Position numbers and translations under genes: made by a program
NCBI RefSeq assembly: GCF_013178945.1
Contig: NZ_JABFDM010000003.1
Coordinates: 1 to 64,000, forward strand
Direction of reading: 5' to 3'
Origin: Bradyrhizobium aeschynomenes
GTDB taxonomy: Bacteria; Pseudomonadota; Alphaproteobacteria; Rhizobiales; Xanthobacteraceae
Length of the DNA: 64,000 bases
In this document: positions 1 to 8,619 of the stretch, piece by piece
How positions within the stretch are numbered: the stretch's first letter is position 1
How the letters are laid out: every line of letters starts with the position of its first letter
The notes under the pieces: generated by a model
The model's database searches: none
Seen by the model: the letters and a program-made list of their open reading frames with translations, nothing else
Told to the model about the DNA's origin: nothing

Positions 1-27
1 CATCACCTCTTCACAAACCAAAACGAC

Positions 28-58
28 AACGCCGCGCTGATACCCTCAGCGCGGCGTT
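28..58. terminator. hairpin, probable bidirectional terminator
   Basis: A 13-base perfect inverted repeat (arms 28-40 and 46-58) encloses a 5-base loop. It has A-rich sequence on its left and T-containing sequence on its right, so it probably terminates a gene lying left of the window. No coding sequence is convincing between it and 240. Confidence 0.55.
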
Positions 59-239
59 GGCGTTTGTGGTGGTCGTTGGCCGCCCTCGTTTGTCACGATC
101 ATTCGTTCGCCTTGCGACCGCGGCCGCACAACCGTGTGATCGTGCTGCGCGGAACCGATTCAGGCGCGGTTCATTCCCCAGAACGTACGCAATGCTGCGC
201 TGTCTATCGTTGCAGTCTATTGTCCCACAGGAGATCCTC

Positions 240-833
240 ATGCGCATGTTCGTCCGGACCACTTTCGTCGCGCTGGCCCTTGCGGGCTCAGGCGCCGCGA
301 TGACGGCCCTCGCAACGCTTCCGGCCCTTGCGCAGGCCGCCAAGGATTCGCCGGCTGCGCCGGCGGGCCCTACGATCAGCCAGCCGCCGCAACTCAAGCA
401 GATCGCGCTGACCGACAAGCAGATCGAGAACGTGCTCGCATCGCAGAAGGACATGGACGCCCTCACCGACAAGCTGCCGGAGAACGCGCCGCCGGACCAG
501 AAGGTGGTCACGCAGCTCGACGGCATCGCCAAGAAATACGGCTTCGCGAGCTATGACGACTTCAACGTCGTCGTCGACAATATCAGCCTGGTGATGGGCG
601 GCATCGATCCCAAGACCAAGAAATATGTCGGTCCGGAAGCCGTGATCAAAGACCAGATCGAGCAGGTCCAGGCCGACAAGAAGATGAAGCCCGATGACAA
701 GAAGAATGTGCTCAACGACCTCAACGCCGCGCTGAAGGCCAAGCCGCCGGAGGTCGAGAACAAGGGCAATATCGATCTCGTCGTCAAATATTACGACAAG
801 CTCGCCGCGGCGTTCGGCGAGGATGACAACTGA
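240..833 (+). CDS. secreted hypothetical protein
   Basis: The 197-residue product begins with an evident Sec signal peptide (MRMFVRTTF, a hydrophobic core, then ALPALAQA-like cleavage near residue 30). A Pro/Ala linker and a lysine- and aspartate-rich helical domain with a repeated DDK/NVL pattern follow. The reading frame is open further upstream, but ATG at 240 is preceded by CAGGAG at good spacing and starts directly with the signal peptide. A strong terminator follows 30 bases after the stop, so the gene is probably monocistronic. I do not recognise the family. A periplasmic location is inferred. Confidence 0.85.
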   Translation: MRMFVRTTFVALALAGSGAAMTALATLPALAQAAKDSPAAPAGPTISQPPQLKQIALTDKQIENVLASQKDMDALTDKLPENAPPDQKVVTQLDGIAKKYGFASYDDFNVVVDNISLVMGGIDPKTKKYVGPEAVIKDQIEQVQADKKMKPDDKKNVLNDLNAALKAKPPEVENKGNIDLVVKYYDKLAAAFGEDDN

Positions 834-862
834 GGACTGAGCCGGAGTCTTGCCCTCGAGCT

Positions 863-896
863 AAAAAGCCCCGACCGCCGGTCGGGGCTTTTTTTA
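863..896 (+). terminator. rho-independent terminator
   Basis: A GC-rich stem (AAAAAGCCCCGACC paired with GGTCGGGGCTTTTT, 3-base loop) runs directly into a T tract. It ends the gene at 240-833 and may also serve the converging gene whose stop is at 928. Confidence 0.9.
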
Positions 897-927
897 TTGC
901 GGCTCCTGGCGCAGGGCGCATGCGTCC

Positions 928-2232
928 TCAGTGGGCGAACGTCATCTCCATTTGCTTGCGCACCTTCACGATCTCGTCCGCGGCGTCGATCGCGACATCG
1001 CCCCAACGCACGACGGCGCCGCGCGCGACGTTGTTCACGAGCTTCACGCGGTGAGCCAATCCGATCGGCAGCGCGCCGTGTTGTAGGCTGGTGCTCGCCG
1101 GCAGCACCTTGCCCCACACCGTGTAGCCGCCTTCGCCGTCGAGCATCTCGCCGGCGCGCAGATCCCTCTTCGCAACCGACACGACATCGCCGCGGAAGCC
1201 GTGCGGCTGGCCGGTCGGCTCCTTGCGCAGCGCCGCTGACAGCACCGAGACGTTCAACTCCAGCCCGATCAGATGATAGGGCTTGTACATCGCGGCGTAG
1301 CGGCCGCTGGCGTCGGTCTTCAGACCGTACTGGCGGAAGCAGTCGGCGGCGTAGTCGTTCGGCGCTTCCAGCACGACATAGACGCCCCAGCGCAGATCAC
1401 GAAATACCGGACGCCCGTCGCGCTCCAGCGATGACACCACCTCGACCATGCCCGATCGCTCCAGTACGCCGCCGCGCTCGCGCGGTCGCAGCACATGCGG
1501 CAGATCGTCGACGCCGCAGGGCGGAAACGAGAGGCCGTCCGACGGCACGTCGAGCCCGGTCGCGTTGGCGATCGCGGCCATCTCGATCGCCGACTTGGTG
1601 CCGTCGAGGAAGGAGTTGAACATCTGCGGGTTCATGCCGGCGGACTGAGCTTCGCCCCCGGTCAGCCCGTAATGCTGCCAGACGCCGTCGGGCGTCACAT
1701 CGTGATAGGCCGGCAGATACTTCGTGCCCTTGCCGGCCGCCACAACGTGAAAGCCGGTCGCACGCGCCCAGTCGACCAGCTCCGCCGTCAGCGCCGGCTG
1801 GTCGCCATAGGCGAGCGAATAGACCACGCCGGCCTCGCGCGCCTCGTCGGCCAGCAACGGTCCCGCCAGCACGTCGGCTTCGACATTGACCATCACGATG
1901 TGCTTGCCGGCCTTGATCGCGGCCCGCGCGTGGCGGATGCCGGCGGCCGGACTGCCGGTGGCTTCGACGACGACATCGATGGTGTCAGCGAGCGCTTTTG
2001 CGCCGTCGGCGCTGAAGGTCGTGCGTTCGATCAACTCGGCGGTCCAGCCAACGGTGCGGCAGGCGTCGCGAGCTCGCTCGGGATCGAGATCGATGATGAC
2101 GGGCACTTCCAGGCCCGAAACATGCGGCACCTGCGACAGGAACATCGAGCCGAACTTGCCGGCACCGATGAGTGCGACGCGCACAGGTTTGCCGGCGGCG
2201 GCGCGGGCTTGGAGGAGTGCGTGGAGGTTCAT
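928..2232 (-). CDS. NAD(P)-dependent dehydrogenase with C-terminal SAF domain
   Basis: The 434-residue product begins with a Rossmann motif (VALIGAGKFG, about residues 18-27) followed by an acidic residue-bearing second strand (IIDLDPE), typical of homoserine-dehydrogenase-like proteins. The last 110 residues contain a SAF-like segment (RDLRAGEMLDGEGGYTVWG). This arrangement matches the family usually annotated as 'predicted homoserine dehydrogenase with SAF domain'. Its members act on sugar acids or related carbon skeletons rather than in threonine synthesis, so the substrate is unknown. ATG at 2232 is chosen over an upstream TTG because the Rossmann fold follows shortly and a GGGATAACAG stretch precedes it. 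It probably belongs to catabolism with the dioxygenase gene upstream at 2399-3199. Confidence 0.8.
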   Translation of the reverse strand: MNLHALLQARAAAGKPVRVALIGAGKFGSMFLSQVPHVSGLEVPVIIDLDPERARDACRTVGWTAELIERTTFSADGAKALADTIDVVVEATGSPAAGIRHARAAIKAGKHIVMVNVEADVLAGPLLADEAREAGVVYSLAYGDQPALTAELVDWARATGFHVVAAGKGTKYLPAYHDVTPDGVWQHYGLTGGEAQSAGMNPQMFNSFLDGTKSAIEMAAIANATGLDVPSDGLSFPPCGVDDLPHVLRPRERGGVLERSGMVEVVSSLERDGRPVFRDLRWGVYVVLEAPNDYAADCFRQYGLKTDASGRYAAMYKPYHLIGLELNVSVLSAALRKEPTGQPHGFRGDVVSVAKRDLRAGEMLDGEGGYTVWGKVLPASTSLQHGALPIGLAHRVKLVNNVARGAVVRWGDVAIDAADEIVKVRKQMEMTFAH

Positions 2233-2283
2233 TCTGTTATCCCGGTTCAAAGGCTATCGCGTGATGCGCAACTCCCCACCAAG

Positions 2284-2374
2284 TCGTCATGGCCGGGCTT
2301 GACCCGGCCATCCATCTCTATGCGAGAGAGTCGTCCTGTTGATGGATGCCCGGGTCAAGCCCGGGCATGACGAC
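2284..2374. repeat. palindromic intergenic repeat
   Basis: Two 34-base arms (2284-2317 and 2341-2374) are nearly perfect reverse complements, each built around a GGCCGGGCTTGACCCGG-like core. The long hairpin lies between two same-strand genes and is of the kind scattered through Bradyrhizobium genomes. It has no coding content. Confidence 0.8.
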
Positions 2375-2398
2375 CTTTCTTGTTGTGGGCTCCGCGTT

Positions 2399-3199
2399 TC
2401 ACTCCGCCGCCTCGCGATGCGCGCGAGCCAGCTGCAGCAACGCATCGTCCGGCAGCGTCTCGATCGGCGTGAAGTCGCGATGCGCGATGTACTCCGGCCG
2501 TGTCGGAGTGCGGATGTAATTTGAGACCGCATTCAGCGTCAGGTACACGATCTTGCGCGGATAGGGTGTGATGTTGCCGGCCGAGCCGTGCACGAGATTG
2601 CCGTGGAACATCAGCATGCCGCCGGGCTTGCCGGTCGGCGCGACGATGCCGCCCTCGGCAACCAGCCGCGTCACCGTCGCCTCGTCGAGCGTCCACAGCG
2701 GGTACGATGTCGTAGCAAGATCGTGCGACGCTTCGAGGTCGCCGGCGTGCTGGCTCCGCGGCACCAGCATCAAGGGGCCGTTGATCGGCATGACTTCGTC
2801 GAGGAAGATCGCGATGTTCATCGCGCGCGGCTCGGGCATACCGTCGTCGCGCTTCCAGGTGCCGTAGTCCTGGTGCCATTGCCAGACGTCGCCAGTGAAG
2901 GCCGATTTGGCGTTGATCTTGAACTGATGCATGTAGAGCTTCTCGCCGAAGATCTGCTCGATCGGCTCGATCATGCGCGGATGCGCCGCCAGCATGCGGA
3001 ACGCGTCGTTGTAGAGATGCGCCGCAAACGCCGTGCGCGGCGCGCCGCTCTTCTCGCGCCAGACCTCCGGCCTGTTCGCGGCATAGATCGACTCGGCCTC
3101 GCGGGCGAGGAAGGCGGTCTCCTCCGGGTTGAACAATTCGGGCAGGAACAACCAGCCCTCACGGTTGAAGAATGCGATCTGCTCCGGCGTCAGATTCAT
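2399..3199 (-). CDS. phytanoyl-CoA dioxygenase family protein
   Basis: The 266-residue product resembles the Fe(II)/2-oxoglutarate-dependent PhyH family. The iron-binding HxD appears as WQWHQDYGTW near residue 119, and the distal histidine is probably in MLMFHGNLVHGSAGN near residues 197-210, followed by an arginine-containing strand (YPRKIVYLTLNAVSN). The hydroxylation substrate cannot be told from sequence. The start at 3199 has AGGAGA seven bases upstream, whereas the longer open frame has arginine-rich upstream sequence without a site. It probably shares a transcript with the downstream SAF-domain dehydrogenase, with a palindromic repeat between them. Confidence 0.88.
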   Translation of the reverse strand: MNLTPEQIAFFNREGWLFLPELFNPEETAFLAREAESIYAANRPEVWREKSGAPRTAFAAHLYNDAFRMLAAHPRMIEPIEQIFGEKLYMHQFKINAKSAFTGDVWQWHQDYGTWKRDDGMPEPRAMNIAIFLDEVMPINGPLMLVPRSQHAGDLEASHDLATTSYPLWTLDEATVTRLVAEGGIVAPTGKPGGMLMFHGNLVHGSAGNITPYPRKIVYLTLNAVSNYIRTPTRPEYIAHRDFTPIETLPDDALLQLARAHREAAE

Positions 3200-3402
3200 G
3201 GCGTTCTCCTGGCTTGTTTCCTCGACGGAGGCGCCCGGTCTTCGCCGGGCTGCCTCTGCTCTGCGCGCCACCTGTCGACCTGCCGATCAGGCGTCGCGCA
3301 GCTTCCGCTGTCGACATTGGCAGAATCCGGGTGGATCGCAACATTCTCCAAGCCTAATCTGACCTGCAGATGATACGGGGCAGATCGAGGATGGAGCCTG
3401 CC

Positions 3403-3945
3403 ATGTCAGACCACAGCTTTACCCTGTTCGAGACCGCGATCGGCACCTGTGCGATCGCATGGGGCCCGCGCGGCATCAACGCGGTGCAGCTGCCGATGGG
3501 CGGTGCGCCGCAGATCCGCACCCGGATGCGGCAGCGCTGTCCTGATCTCGCCGAGGCCGAGCCGCCGCAGCATGTGCGCCGCGTCATCGACCGCATCAAG
3601 GCGTTGCTTGCCGGACAGTGCGATGATCTCGCGGATATCGAGCTCGATCTCGACGGCGTCAGCGCGTTTCAGCGCGGCGTCTACGACATCGCGCGCCGGA
3701 TCCCGCCGGGACAGACCCTGACCTATGGCGATATCGCCAAGCAGCTCGGCGGGGTCGAATTGTCGCGCGAGGTCGGCCAGGCGCTGGGGCGCAATCCGTG
3801 TCCGGTCGTGGTGCCGTGCCATCGCGTGCTCGCCGCCGGCAACAAACCGGGCGGGTTCTCCGCCAATGGCGGTGTCGACACCAAGCTGAAGATGCTGGCG
3901 ATCGAGGGCGCGGCGGTGAACTACACGCCGAGCCTGTTCGATTGA
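3403..3945 (+). CDS. ogt: methylated-DNA--protein-cysteine methyltransferase
   Basis: The 180-residue protein carries the active-site PCHRV motif (residues about 136-140) that accepts the alkyl group from O6-alkylguanine. It also has the preceding helix-turn-helix with FQRGVYDIARRIPPGQ and the TYGDIAKQLG stretch. This is a suicide DNA-repair enzyme of the Ogt/AGT family. Three in-frame starts exist (3370, 3391, 3403). The last is preferred because GGAG lies five bases upstream and SDHSFTLFETAIG is the usual N-terminal beta-strand. It is divergent from the neighbouring dioxygenase. No Ada-type regulatory domain is present. Confidence 0.93.
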   Translation: MSDHSFTLFETAIGTCAIAWGPRGINAVQLPMGGAPQIRTRMRQRCPDLAEAEPPQHVRRVIDRIKALLAGQCDDLADIELDLDGVSAFQRGVYDIARRIPPGQTLTYGDIAKQLGGVELSREVGQALGRNPCPVVVPCHRVLAAGNKPGGFSANGGVDTKLKMLAIEGAAVNYTPSLFD

Positions 3946-4042
3946 CGGGGCGCCGCGGCAGGGGCGGATTGATCTCCGGCGCGCGGCGCTCTATGCCATG
4001 GCGCAGCTTCGATTCCGCCCCATGTTCCGCACAGAGCCCGCG

Positions 4043-4375
4043 ATGAAGATTCCGACGCTGCCCTTCACCGTGACCGACTGGTCCGCCGTGCCGGCGACCG
4101 AGCATCCGGGCGAGCAGGGCAAGGCGTATTGGCGGACGCTGATGATCGGCGACATCCGTGTAAGGCAGGTCGAATATACGCCCGGCTATCTCGCCGATCA
4201 TTGGTGCGACCGCGGCCACATCCTGCTGGTGCTGGAAGGCGAGCTCGAAAGCGAGCTGAAGGACGGCCGCAAGTTCACGCTGTCGGCGGGAATGAGCTAC
4301 CAGGTCTCGGATTTCGGCGATGCCGCACACCGGTCGTTCACCGCGACCGGCGCAAAGCTGTTCATCGTCGACTGA
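4043..4375 (+). CDS. cupin, DHCW-motif protein
   Basis: The 110-residue single-domain protein has the beta-barrel pattern of small cupins. Its ADHWCDRGHILLVLEGELE segment supplies the DHxC/H metal or substrate site that characterises the DHCW-cupin family, and a second half-motif lies in DFGDAAHRSFTATGAKLFIVD. ATG at 4043 is used because the upstream extension to 3998 is arginine-rich and unlike the family. The stop is two bases from the stop of the converging hydrolase at 4378. The function of this family is not established. Confidence 0.85.
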   Translation: MKIPTLPFTVTDWSAVPATEHPGEQGKAYWRTLMIGDIRVRQVEYTPGYLADHWCDRGHILLVLEGELESELKDGRKFTLSAGMSYQVSDFGDAAHRSFTATGAKLFIVD

Positions 4376-4377
4376 GG

Positions 4378-5244
4378 CTAGACCGCCTCGCAGGCAAAGC
4401 CGGTGCCCTTGCGCTTGATGCGGCCGACCGAGGGCGACGGGAAATGTGCCGTGCAGCACAGCGTCGGCGTGTCGCAATAGCGATCGAGGAACTCGCGCCG
4501 CGTCACGGCGGCCTGCGCCGCATCGACGTCGAATTTCGGCGACAGTTCGGGATAGCAAAGCTGCAGCGGCGAGTGGATCAGATCGCCCGAGAACACCGCA
4601 TCGTCCCTGCCTCTGCCGATGGCGACCGCAACATGGCCGGGCGTGTGGCCAGGTGTCGGCAGCAGCCGGACGTGATCGCCGATCGCGAACTGGTCGCTGA
4701 CGATGTCGGCGCGATTGGCATCGACCACCGGCAGCACGCTGTCGGCGAAGGCGGGCACCTCGGCCTTGGCGTTCTGCGCGACCCAATAGTCATACTCGTG
4801 CTGCGCGATGACGTAGCGCGCATTGGGGAAGGTCGGCACCCAGCGGTCATTGTCGAGCCGCGTGTTCCAGCCGACATGATCGGTGTGCAGATGCGTGCAC
4901 ATCACGACGTCGATGTCGTCGACCGACAGGCCCGCGGCCGCGAGCGCCCGCATGTAGCTGTCGTCGGTCTTCATGTTCCAGACCGGCCGCGCGCGTGGCT
5001 TGTCGTTGCCGATGCAGCTGTCGATCAGGATGGTGTGGTGAGGCGTCTTCACGACATAGGACTGGAAGCACAGGATCAGCGTGTCCTGTGCGTCGAGCGC
5101 CTGGGCGGCACGCAACGCGCTCCGCTCGGCCGCCAGCACCTCCGGCGGCAGCTCTGGAAACATCTCGAGCGCCGGCAGGAAGGTGGTTTCCTGCTCGATG
5201 ATGCGATGGATCGTGAGATCGGCAACCGAAAACGTCAGCGTCAC
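4378..5244 (-). CDS. MBL-fold metallo-hydrolase
   Basis: The 288-residue protein contains the zinc-binding signature THLHTDHVGWN near residues 116-126, a second metal histidine in PTPGHTPGHV, the bridging aspartate in VFSGDLIHSP, and a late histidine in CCTAHFPSP. It belongs to the group of cytoplasmic lactonase/hydrolase-like MBL proteins with the DHVGWNTRL extension. GTG at 5244 is preceded by GAGAGGATTGCC. A paralogue with the same extended motif lies at 6928-7791, with a GST and an FAA hydrolase between. The four together suggest cleavage of ring-fission or lactone intermediates, but the substrate is unknown. Confidence 0.9.
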   Translation of the reverse strand: MTLTFSVADLTIHRIIEQETTFLPALEMFPELPPEVLAAERSALRAAQALDAQDTLILCFQSYVVKTPHHTILIDSCIGNDKPRARPVWNMKTDDSYMRALAAAGLSVDDIDVVMCTHLHTDHVGWNTRLDNDRWVPTFPNARYVIAQHEYDYWVAQNAKAEVPAFADSVLPVVDANRADIVSDQFAIGDHVRLLPTPGHTPGHVAVAIGRGRDDAVFSGDLIHSPLQLCYPELSPKFDVDAAQAAVTRREFLDRYCDTPTLCCTAHFPSPSVGRIKRKGTGFACEAV

Positions 5245-5262
5245 GGCAATCCTCTCGAATTG

Positions 5263-5877
5263 TCAGGCCGCCGGCGGCACCGAGATCTTCACGGACTCGC
5301 GCTCCAGCATCTTCTGATGGAAGGCGTCGAGCGCCGGATAGGCCTTGCGCCAGCCGCAATCGGCGAAGCGGAAGTCGGCATAGCCGAGCACGCAGACGAG
5401 GCCGATGGAGACGATGTCGAACGGGCGCGTCATCAGGTCGCTCTGCGCATTGAAGCGCGCCATGCCCATCCAGGCCCTGTTCCAATGGTCGTCGGACCAG
5501 GCCTGCCAGCGCATGCCCTCGGGTCGCACCATCGCCTCGTAGCGGCACAGCAGCATGGAATCGAGCATGCCCTGCAGCATCGAATGCTCGCTCTTCACCT
5601 TCCAGCGCGACGGGCCGGAGGCGGGGATCAGCTTGTTGCCGCCGGCGAGCTCGTCGAGATATTCGACGATGACGTAGGAATCCAGGATGACGTCGCCATT
5701 GTCGAGGATCAGCACCGGCAGCTTCTTGAGCGGCGTGATCTTCATGTACTCGTCGTTGGCCTGGCCCGGCATGACAGCGGCGGGCGTGAACTCGATCTTG
5801 TCGATCAGGCCGAGCTCGATGGCGGCGATGCGCACCTTGCGGGCGAACGGCGAGGCGGGCGAGAAGGTGAGTTTCAT
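5263..5877 (-). CDS. glutathione S-transferase family protein
   Basis: The 204-residue protein has an N-terminal thioredoxin-like half with SPFARKVRIAAIELGL (glutathione-site region), the cis-proline segment KKLPVLILDNGDVILDSYVIVEYLD, and an all-helical C-terminal half. The N-terminal SPASPFARKVR supplies serine rather than tyrosine near the thiol site, as in bacterial theta/zeta-like classes. It is 18 bases upstream of the MBL hydrolase on the same strand, so they are probably co-transcribed. Involvement in aromatic or maleyl-type isomerisation is possible given the FAA-hydrolase neighbour, but this is inference. Confidence 0.88.
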   Translation of the reverse strand: MKLTFSPASPFARKVRIAAIELGLIDKIEFTPAAVMPGQANDEYMKITPLKKLPVLILDNGDVILDSYVIVEYLDELAGGNKLIPASGPSRWKVKSEHSMLQGMLDSMLLCRYEAMVRPEGMRWQAWSDDHWNRAWMGMARFNAQSDLMTRPFDIVSIGLVCVLGYADFRFADCGWRKAYPALDAFHQKMLERESVKISVPPAA

Positions 5878-5912
5878 CGAGGCATTCCTGTTGGCTCGCT
5901 GTAGATGGTTTG

Positions 5913-5998
5913 TCCGTCATTGCGAGGAGCGTAGCGACGAAGCAATCCAGAGTCGCACGTGACGCCCTGGATTGCTTCGCTGCGCTCGCAATGACGGA
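5913..5998. repeat. palindromic intergenic repeat (CGTCATTGCGAG type)
   Basis: The two ends are inverted copies (TCCGTCATTGCGAG at the left, CTCGCAATGACGGA at the right), with internal inverted segments GCAATCCAG/CTGGATTGC. It is a long imperfect hairpin between two same-strand genes. It is the familiar short dispersed palindrome of Bradyrhizobium/Rhodopseudomonas-type genomes and has no coding content. Confidence 0.85.
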
Positions 5999-6007
5999 GA
6001 GTGACGT

Positions 6008-6850
6008 TTAAGCCTCGATGATCTCCTGGCGCTGCTCGCCGAGGCGCTCGATGCCCAGCGTCACGACATCACCGACGTTGAGGAAGGTCGGCGGCTTCAT
6101 GCCCATGCCGACGCCGGGAGGAGTGCCGGTGGTGACGATGTCGCCCGGCAGCAAGGTCATGAACTGCGAGACGTAGGAGATGCACTTGGCCATCGAGAAG
6201 ATCATCGTCGCGGTGGTGCCGGTCTGGCGGCGCTGGCCGTTGACGTCGAGCCACATCGACAGGTTCTGCACGTCCGGAATCTCGTCCTTGGTGACGAGCC
6301 ACGGACCCACGGGCCCGAACGTGTCGTGCGACTTGCCCTTGGTCCACTGGCCGAGGCGCTCGATCTGGAAATTGCGCTCGGAGACGTCGTTGCAGATCGC
6401 GTAGCCGGCGACGTGGTTCAGCGCATCCGCCTCGGACACATACTTGGCGCGGGTGCCGATGATGGCGGCGATCTCGACCTCCCAGTCGAGCTTGGTCGAG
6501 CCGCGCGGCTTCTCGACCTGGTCATAGGGCCCGCACAGCGCAGTATTGGCCTTGAGGAAGAAGATCGGCTCGGCCGGAATCGGGTTGCCGGTTTCCTTGG
6601 CATGATCGGAGTAGTTGAGGCCGATGGCCACGAACTTGGAAATGCCGGTGACGGGTGCGCCGAAGCGCGGCTTGCCGGAGACGGCGGGCAGGGAGGCCGG
6701 GTCGAGCGCGGCGAGCTTCTTTAGCGACTCCGGCGCATAGGCGGCGCCATCGAGGTCCTTCACATGGGCCGACAGGTCGCGCAGCTGGCCGGATGCATCG
6801 ATCAGGCCCGGCTTTTCCGCGCCTTTGTCGCCGTAGCGAACGAGCTTCAT
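6008..6850 (-). CDS. fumarylacetoacetate hydrolase family protein
   Basis: The 280-residue protein matches the FAH/HpcE superfamily. FVAIGLNYSDHAKETG opens the catalytic domain, DWEVEIAAIIG carries the acidic metal ligands, and MTLLPGDIVTTGTPPGVG is the C-terminal family signature. Members hydrolyse or decarboxylate beta-diketo acids and 2-oxo-acids, such as fumarylpyruvate or oxopentenetricarboxylate; substrate prediction is not safe. The start at 6850 was chosen because MKLVRYG is the standard N-terminus. It is 77 bases downstream of the MBL hydrolase at 6928 and shares its strand. Confidence 0.92.
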   Translation of the reverse strand: MKLVRYGDKGAEKPGLIDASGQLRDLSAHVKDLDGAAYAPESLKKLAALDPASLPAVSGKPRFGAPVTGISKFVAIGLNYSDHAKETGNPIPAEPIFFLKANTALCGPYDQVEKPRGSTKLDWEVEIAAIIGTRAKYVSEADALNHVAGYAICNDVSERNFQIERLGQWTKGKSHDTFGPVGPWLVTKDEIPDVQNLSMWLDVNGQRRQTGTTATMIFSMAKCISYVSQFMTLLPGDIVTTGTPPGVGMGMKPPTFLNVGDVVTLGIERLGEQRQEIIEA

Positions 6851-6927
6851 TTGTTTCTCTCCCTTAAAGCCTTGGTATTCCAGAGCCCTGTCATGAAGCA
6901 TGGCGGGACGAAATTCAACCTCGCGGG

Positions 6928-7791
6928 CTATGCGCTGCCGCCGCCCGGCACTGCTTCGAAGCGAAAGGCGGCCCCGTCGCGGCGGATGTGGCCGGCGTCG
7001 AAATGGCCGCCGATCACCAGCGTGCCGGTGTCGGCGAAACGGGAGAACAGCGCCCCGCGCGTAGCCGCCGCCTGCGCCGGATCGGAATCGACGGTCGAGC
7101 TCCAATCCAGGTGCGCCATCTGGCAGGGATGATGCGCGACGTCGCCGCTCAGGAGTGCCTGCGCACCATCGGAACGGATGTGCAGGCTGACGTGACCGGG
7201 GCTGTGGCCGGGCGTCGCGATCAGCGTGATCTCGTCTGTGATCGCGGCATCGCTGGCCACGAGTTCGGCCCTGTCGGCGTCCATGATCGGCTGCACGGAA
7301 TCGGCGAAGGTCGCGGTCTCGTCGGCGGCCTCGCTGTGGTCGCGCCAGTGCTCATACTCGGTGCGGCCGAAGACGTAGCGCGCGTTCGGAAAGGTGGGGA
7401 CCCAGCGGCCGTCGACGAGCCGCGTATTCCAGCCGACATGATCGACGTGGAGATGCGTGCAGATCACCATGTCGATGCTGTCAGGCGGGAAGCCGCCGGC
7501 GCTCATCGTCTCCAGGAAGGGCGTCGAGCGGGCATTCCACACCGGCACGCTGCGCCCCTGCTTGTCGTTGCCGAGGCCGGTGTCGACGACGATGCGCCTG
7601 GTCGGGGTCTCCAGCACCAGGGAATGGATCGACATTTTCAGCTTGCCCTCGCCGGTGGCGAAATCGGGGGCCGGCCAGGACAGCGCGCGGATGGCTTCCG
7701 GCGTTGCCTGCGGCAGGATGAAGCGGGTGCCGCCGATCGTTTCCAGCTCGGTGAATCTGGTGATCCTGACCCGGCCGACCGTCCATTGCAT
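6928..7791 (-). CDS. MBL-fold metallo-hydrolase, second copy
   Basis: The 287-residue protein has THLHVDHVGWNTRLVDGRWVP as its zinc motif (HxHxDH), ATPGHSPGHVSLH for the second ligand, and LLSGDVAHHPCQM for the bridging aspartate. It is clearly a paralogue of the 4378-5244 protein, sharing the long DHVGWNTRL..WVPTFPNARYV block. ATG at 7791 has GAGGAAG eight bases upstream. The longer reading frame to 8214 crosses the divergent gene at 7907 and is not coding. It is probably transcribed with the FAH-family gene. Confidence 0.9.
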   Translation of the reverse strand: MQWTVGRVRITRFTELETIGGTRFILPQATPEAIRALSWPAPDFATGEGKLKMSIHSLVLETPTRRIVVDTGLGNDKQGRSVPVWNARSTPFLETMSAGGFPPDSIDMVICTHLHVDHVGWNTRLVDGRWVPTFPNARYVFGRTEYEHWRDHSEAADETATFADSVQPIMDADRAELVASDAAITDEITLIATPGHSPGHVSLHIRSDGAQALLSGDVAHHPCQMAHLDWSSTVDSDPAQAAATRGALFSRFADTGTLVIGGHFDAGHIRRDGAAFRFEAVPGGGSA

Positions 7792-7906
7792 GCGCGCTTC
7801 CTCGCTTGTTCTTGCTGAGCGTGACGATGCCGCGTCATGCGTTCCAGCGCAATGGATCGACTCCCGGGAACAGGCGTTGTCGTGGCCAGTCCAACAGGAG
7901 AGTGTC

Positions 7907-8362
7907 ATGCCAGAGCTGACGATTTCACCCGAGAAGGTCACCTTCCTGATCGAGAAGGCCCGCGAGTTCGACGTCAAGGAGCAGGCGACGGATGATGATT
8001 CCGGCTCGAATGCCGTCGATGACGACATGATCGATGTGCTGCAGGACAGCGGTGACGATCCGGTCGTGCGCGAGATCACCGGCTTCATCAACGCCATGAC
8101 CGAAGACGAGCAGACCGATCTGGTCGCCCTGATGCGGCTCGGCCGCGGCGACGGCGACATCGACGAATGGGACGATCTGCGCCGCGAGGCCGCCGGCCAG
8201 CGCGACCGCCACACCGCGCGCTATCTGCTGGGCGAGCCGATGCTCGGGGATTTGCTTGCCGAGGGGCTGGATGCGTTCGGGATCGATTGGACGGAGGGCC
8301 GGACCACGGCGGACTCATCAAGCCCGAGCCAGCGCGACGAGGACGAGATCACGAAGCAGTAG
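7907..8362 (+). CDS. DUF3775 domain protein
   Basis: The 151-residue acidic cytoplasmic protein opens with MPELTISPEKVTFLIEKARE and contains DPVVREITGFINAMTEDEQ and LMRLGRGDGDIDEWDDL, the recognisable features of DUF3775. The C-terminal tail is low-complexity and charged. ATG at 7907 follows AGGAG at 7896-7900. It is divergent from the MBL gene across about 115 bases. The function of this family is unknown. Confidence 0.88.
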   Translation: MPELTISPEKVTFLIEKAREFDVKEQATDDDSGSNAVDDDMIDVLQDSGDDPVVREITGFINAMTEDEQTDLVALMRLGRGDGDIDEWDDLRREAAGQRDRHTARYLLGEPMLGDLLAEGLDAFGIDWTEGRTTADSSSPSQRDEDEITKQ

Positions 8363-8407
8363 TTGTCAGTTCGAGCCCGGCCGATTTCCGCGCGGTCGGT
8401 GTGCTCC

Positions 8408-8568
8408 CTCTCCCCGTTATTCACGGGGAGAGGGTCGGGGTGAGGGGCAGCCGCACGGGAAGTGTGAGAAGGGCATACGCGCCGGGAGTGTTTGCCGTTG
8501 GACCTGTACCCCCTCACCCGGATTGCATCTTCGATGCAATCCGACCTCTCCCCGCAAGCGGGGCGAGG
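8408..8568. repeat. cluster of intergenic palindromes
   Basis: Three short hairpins lie in the 257-base gap between converging genes: CTCTCCCCGT..ACGGGGAGAG (8408-8432), GGATTGCAT..ATGCAATCC (8520-8542) and CCTCTCCCCGC..GCGGGGCGAGG (8545-8568). They appear to be parts of one dispersed repeat and may terminate transcription from both sides. No gene is visible here. Confidence 0.7.
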
Positions 8569-8619
8569 TAGACTCGCAGCGATCGCCGCGCCCAAAAGCC
8601 TCGACAGCAGGAGCTGCGC

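Noticed and set aside
4129..5904. 591-residue plus-strand open frame
   Set aside because: It runs across the cupin and antisense to the MBL hydrolase and GST; composition is Arg/His/Asp-rich with no domain.
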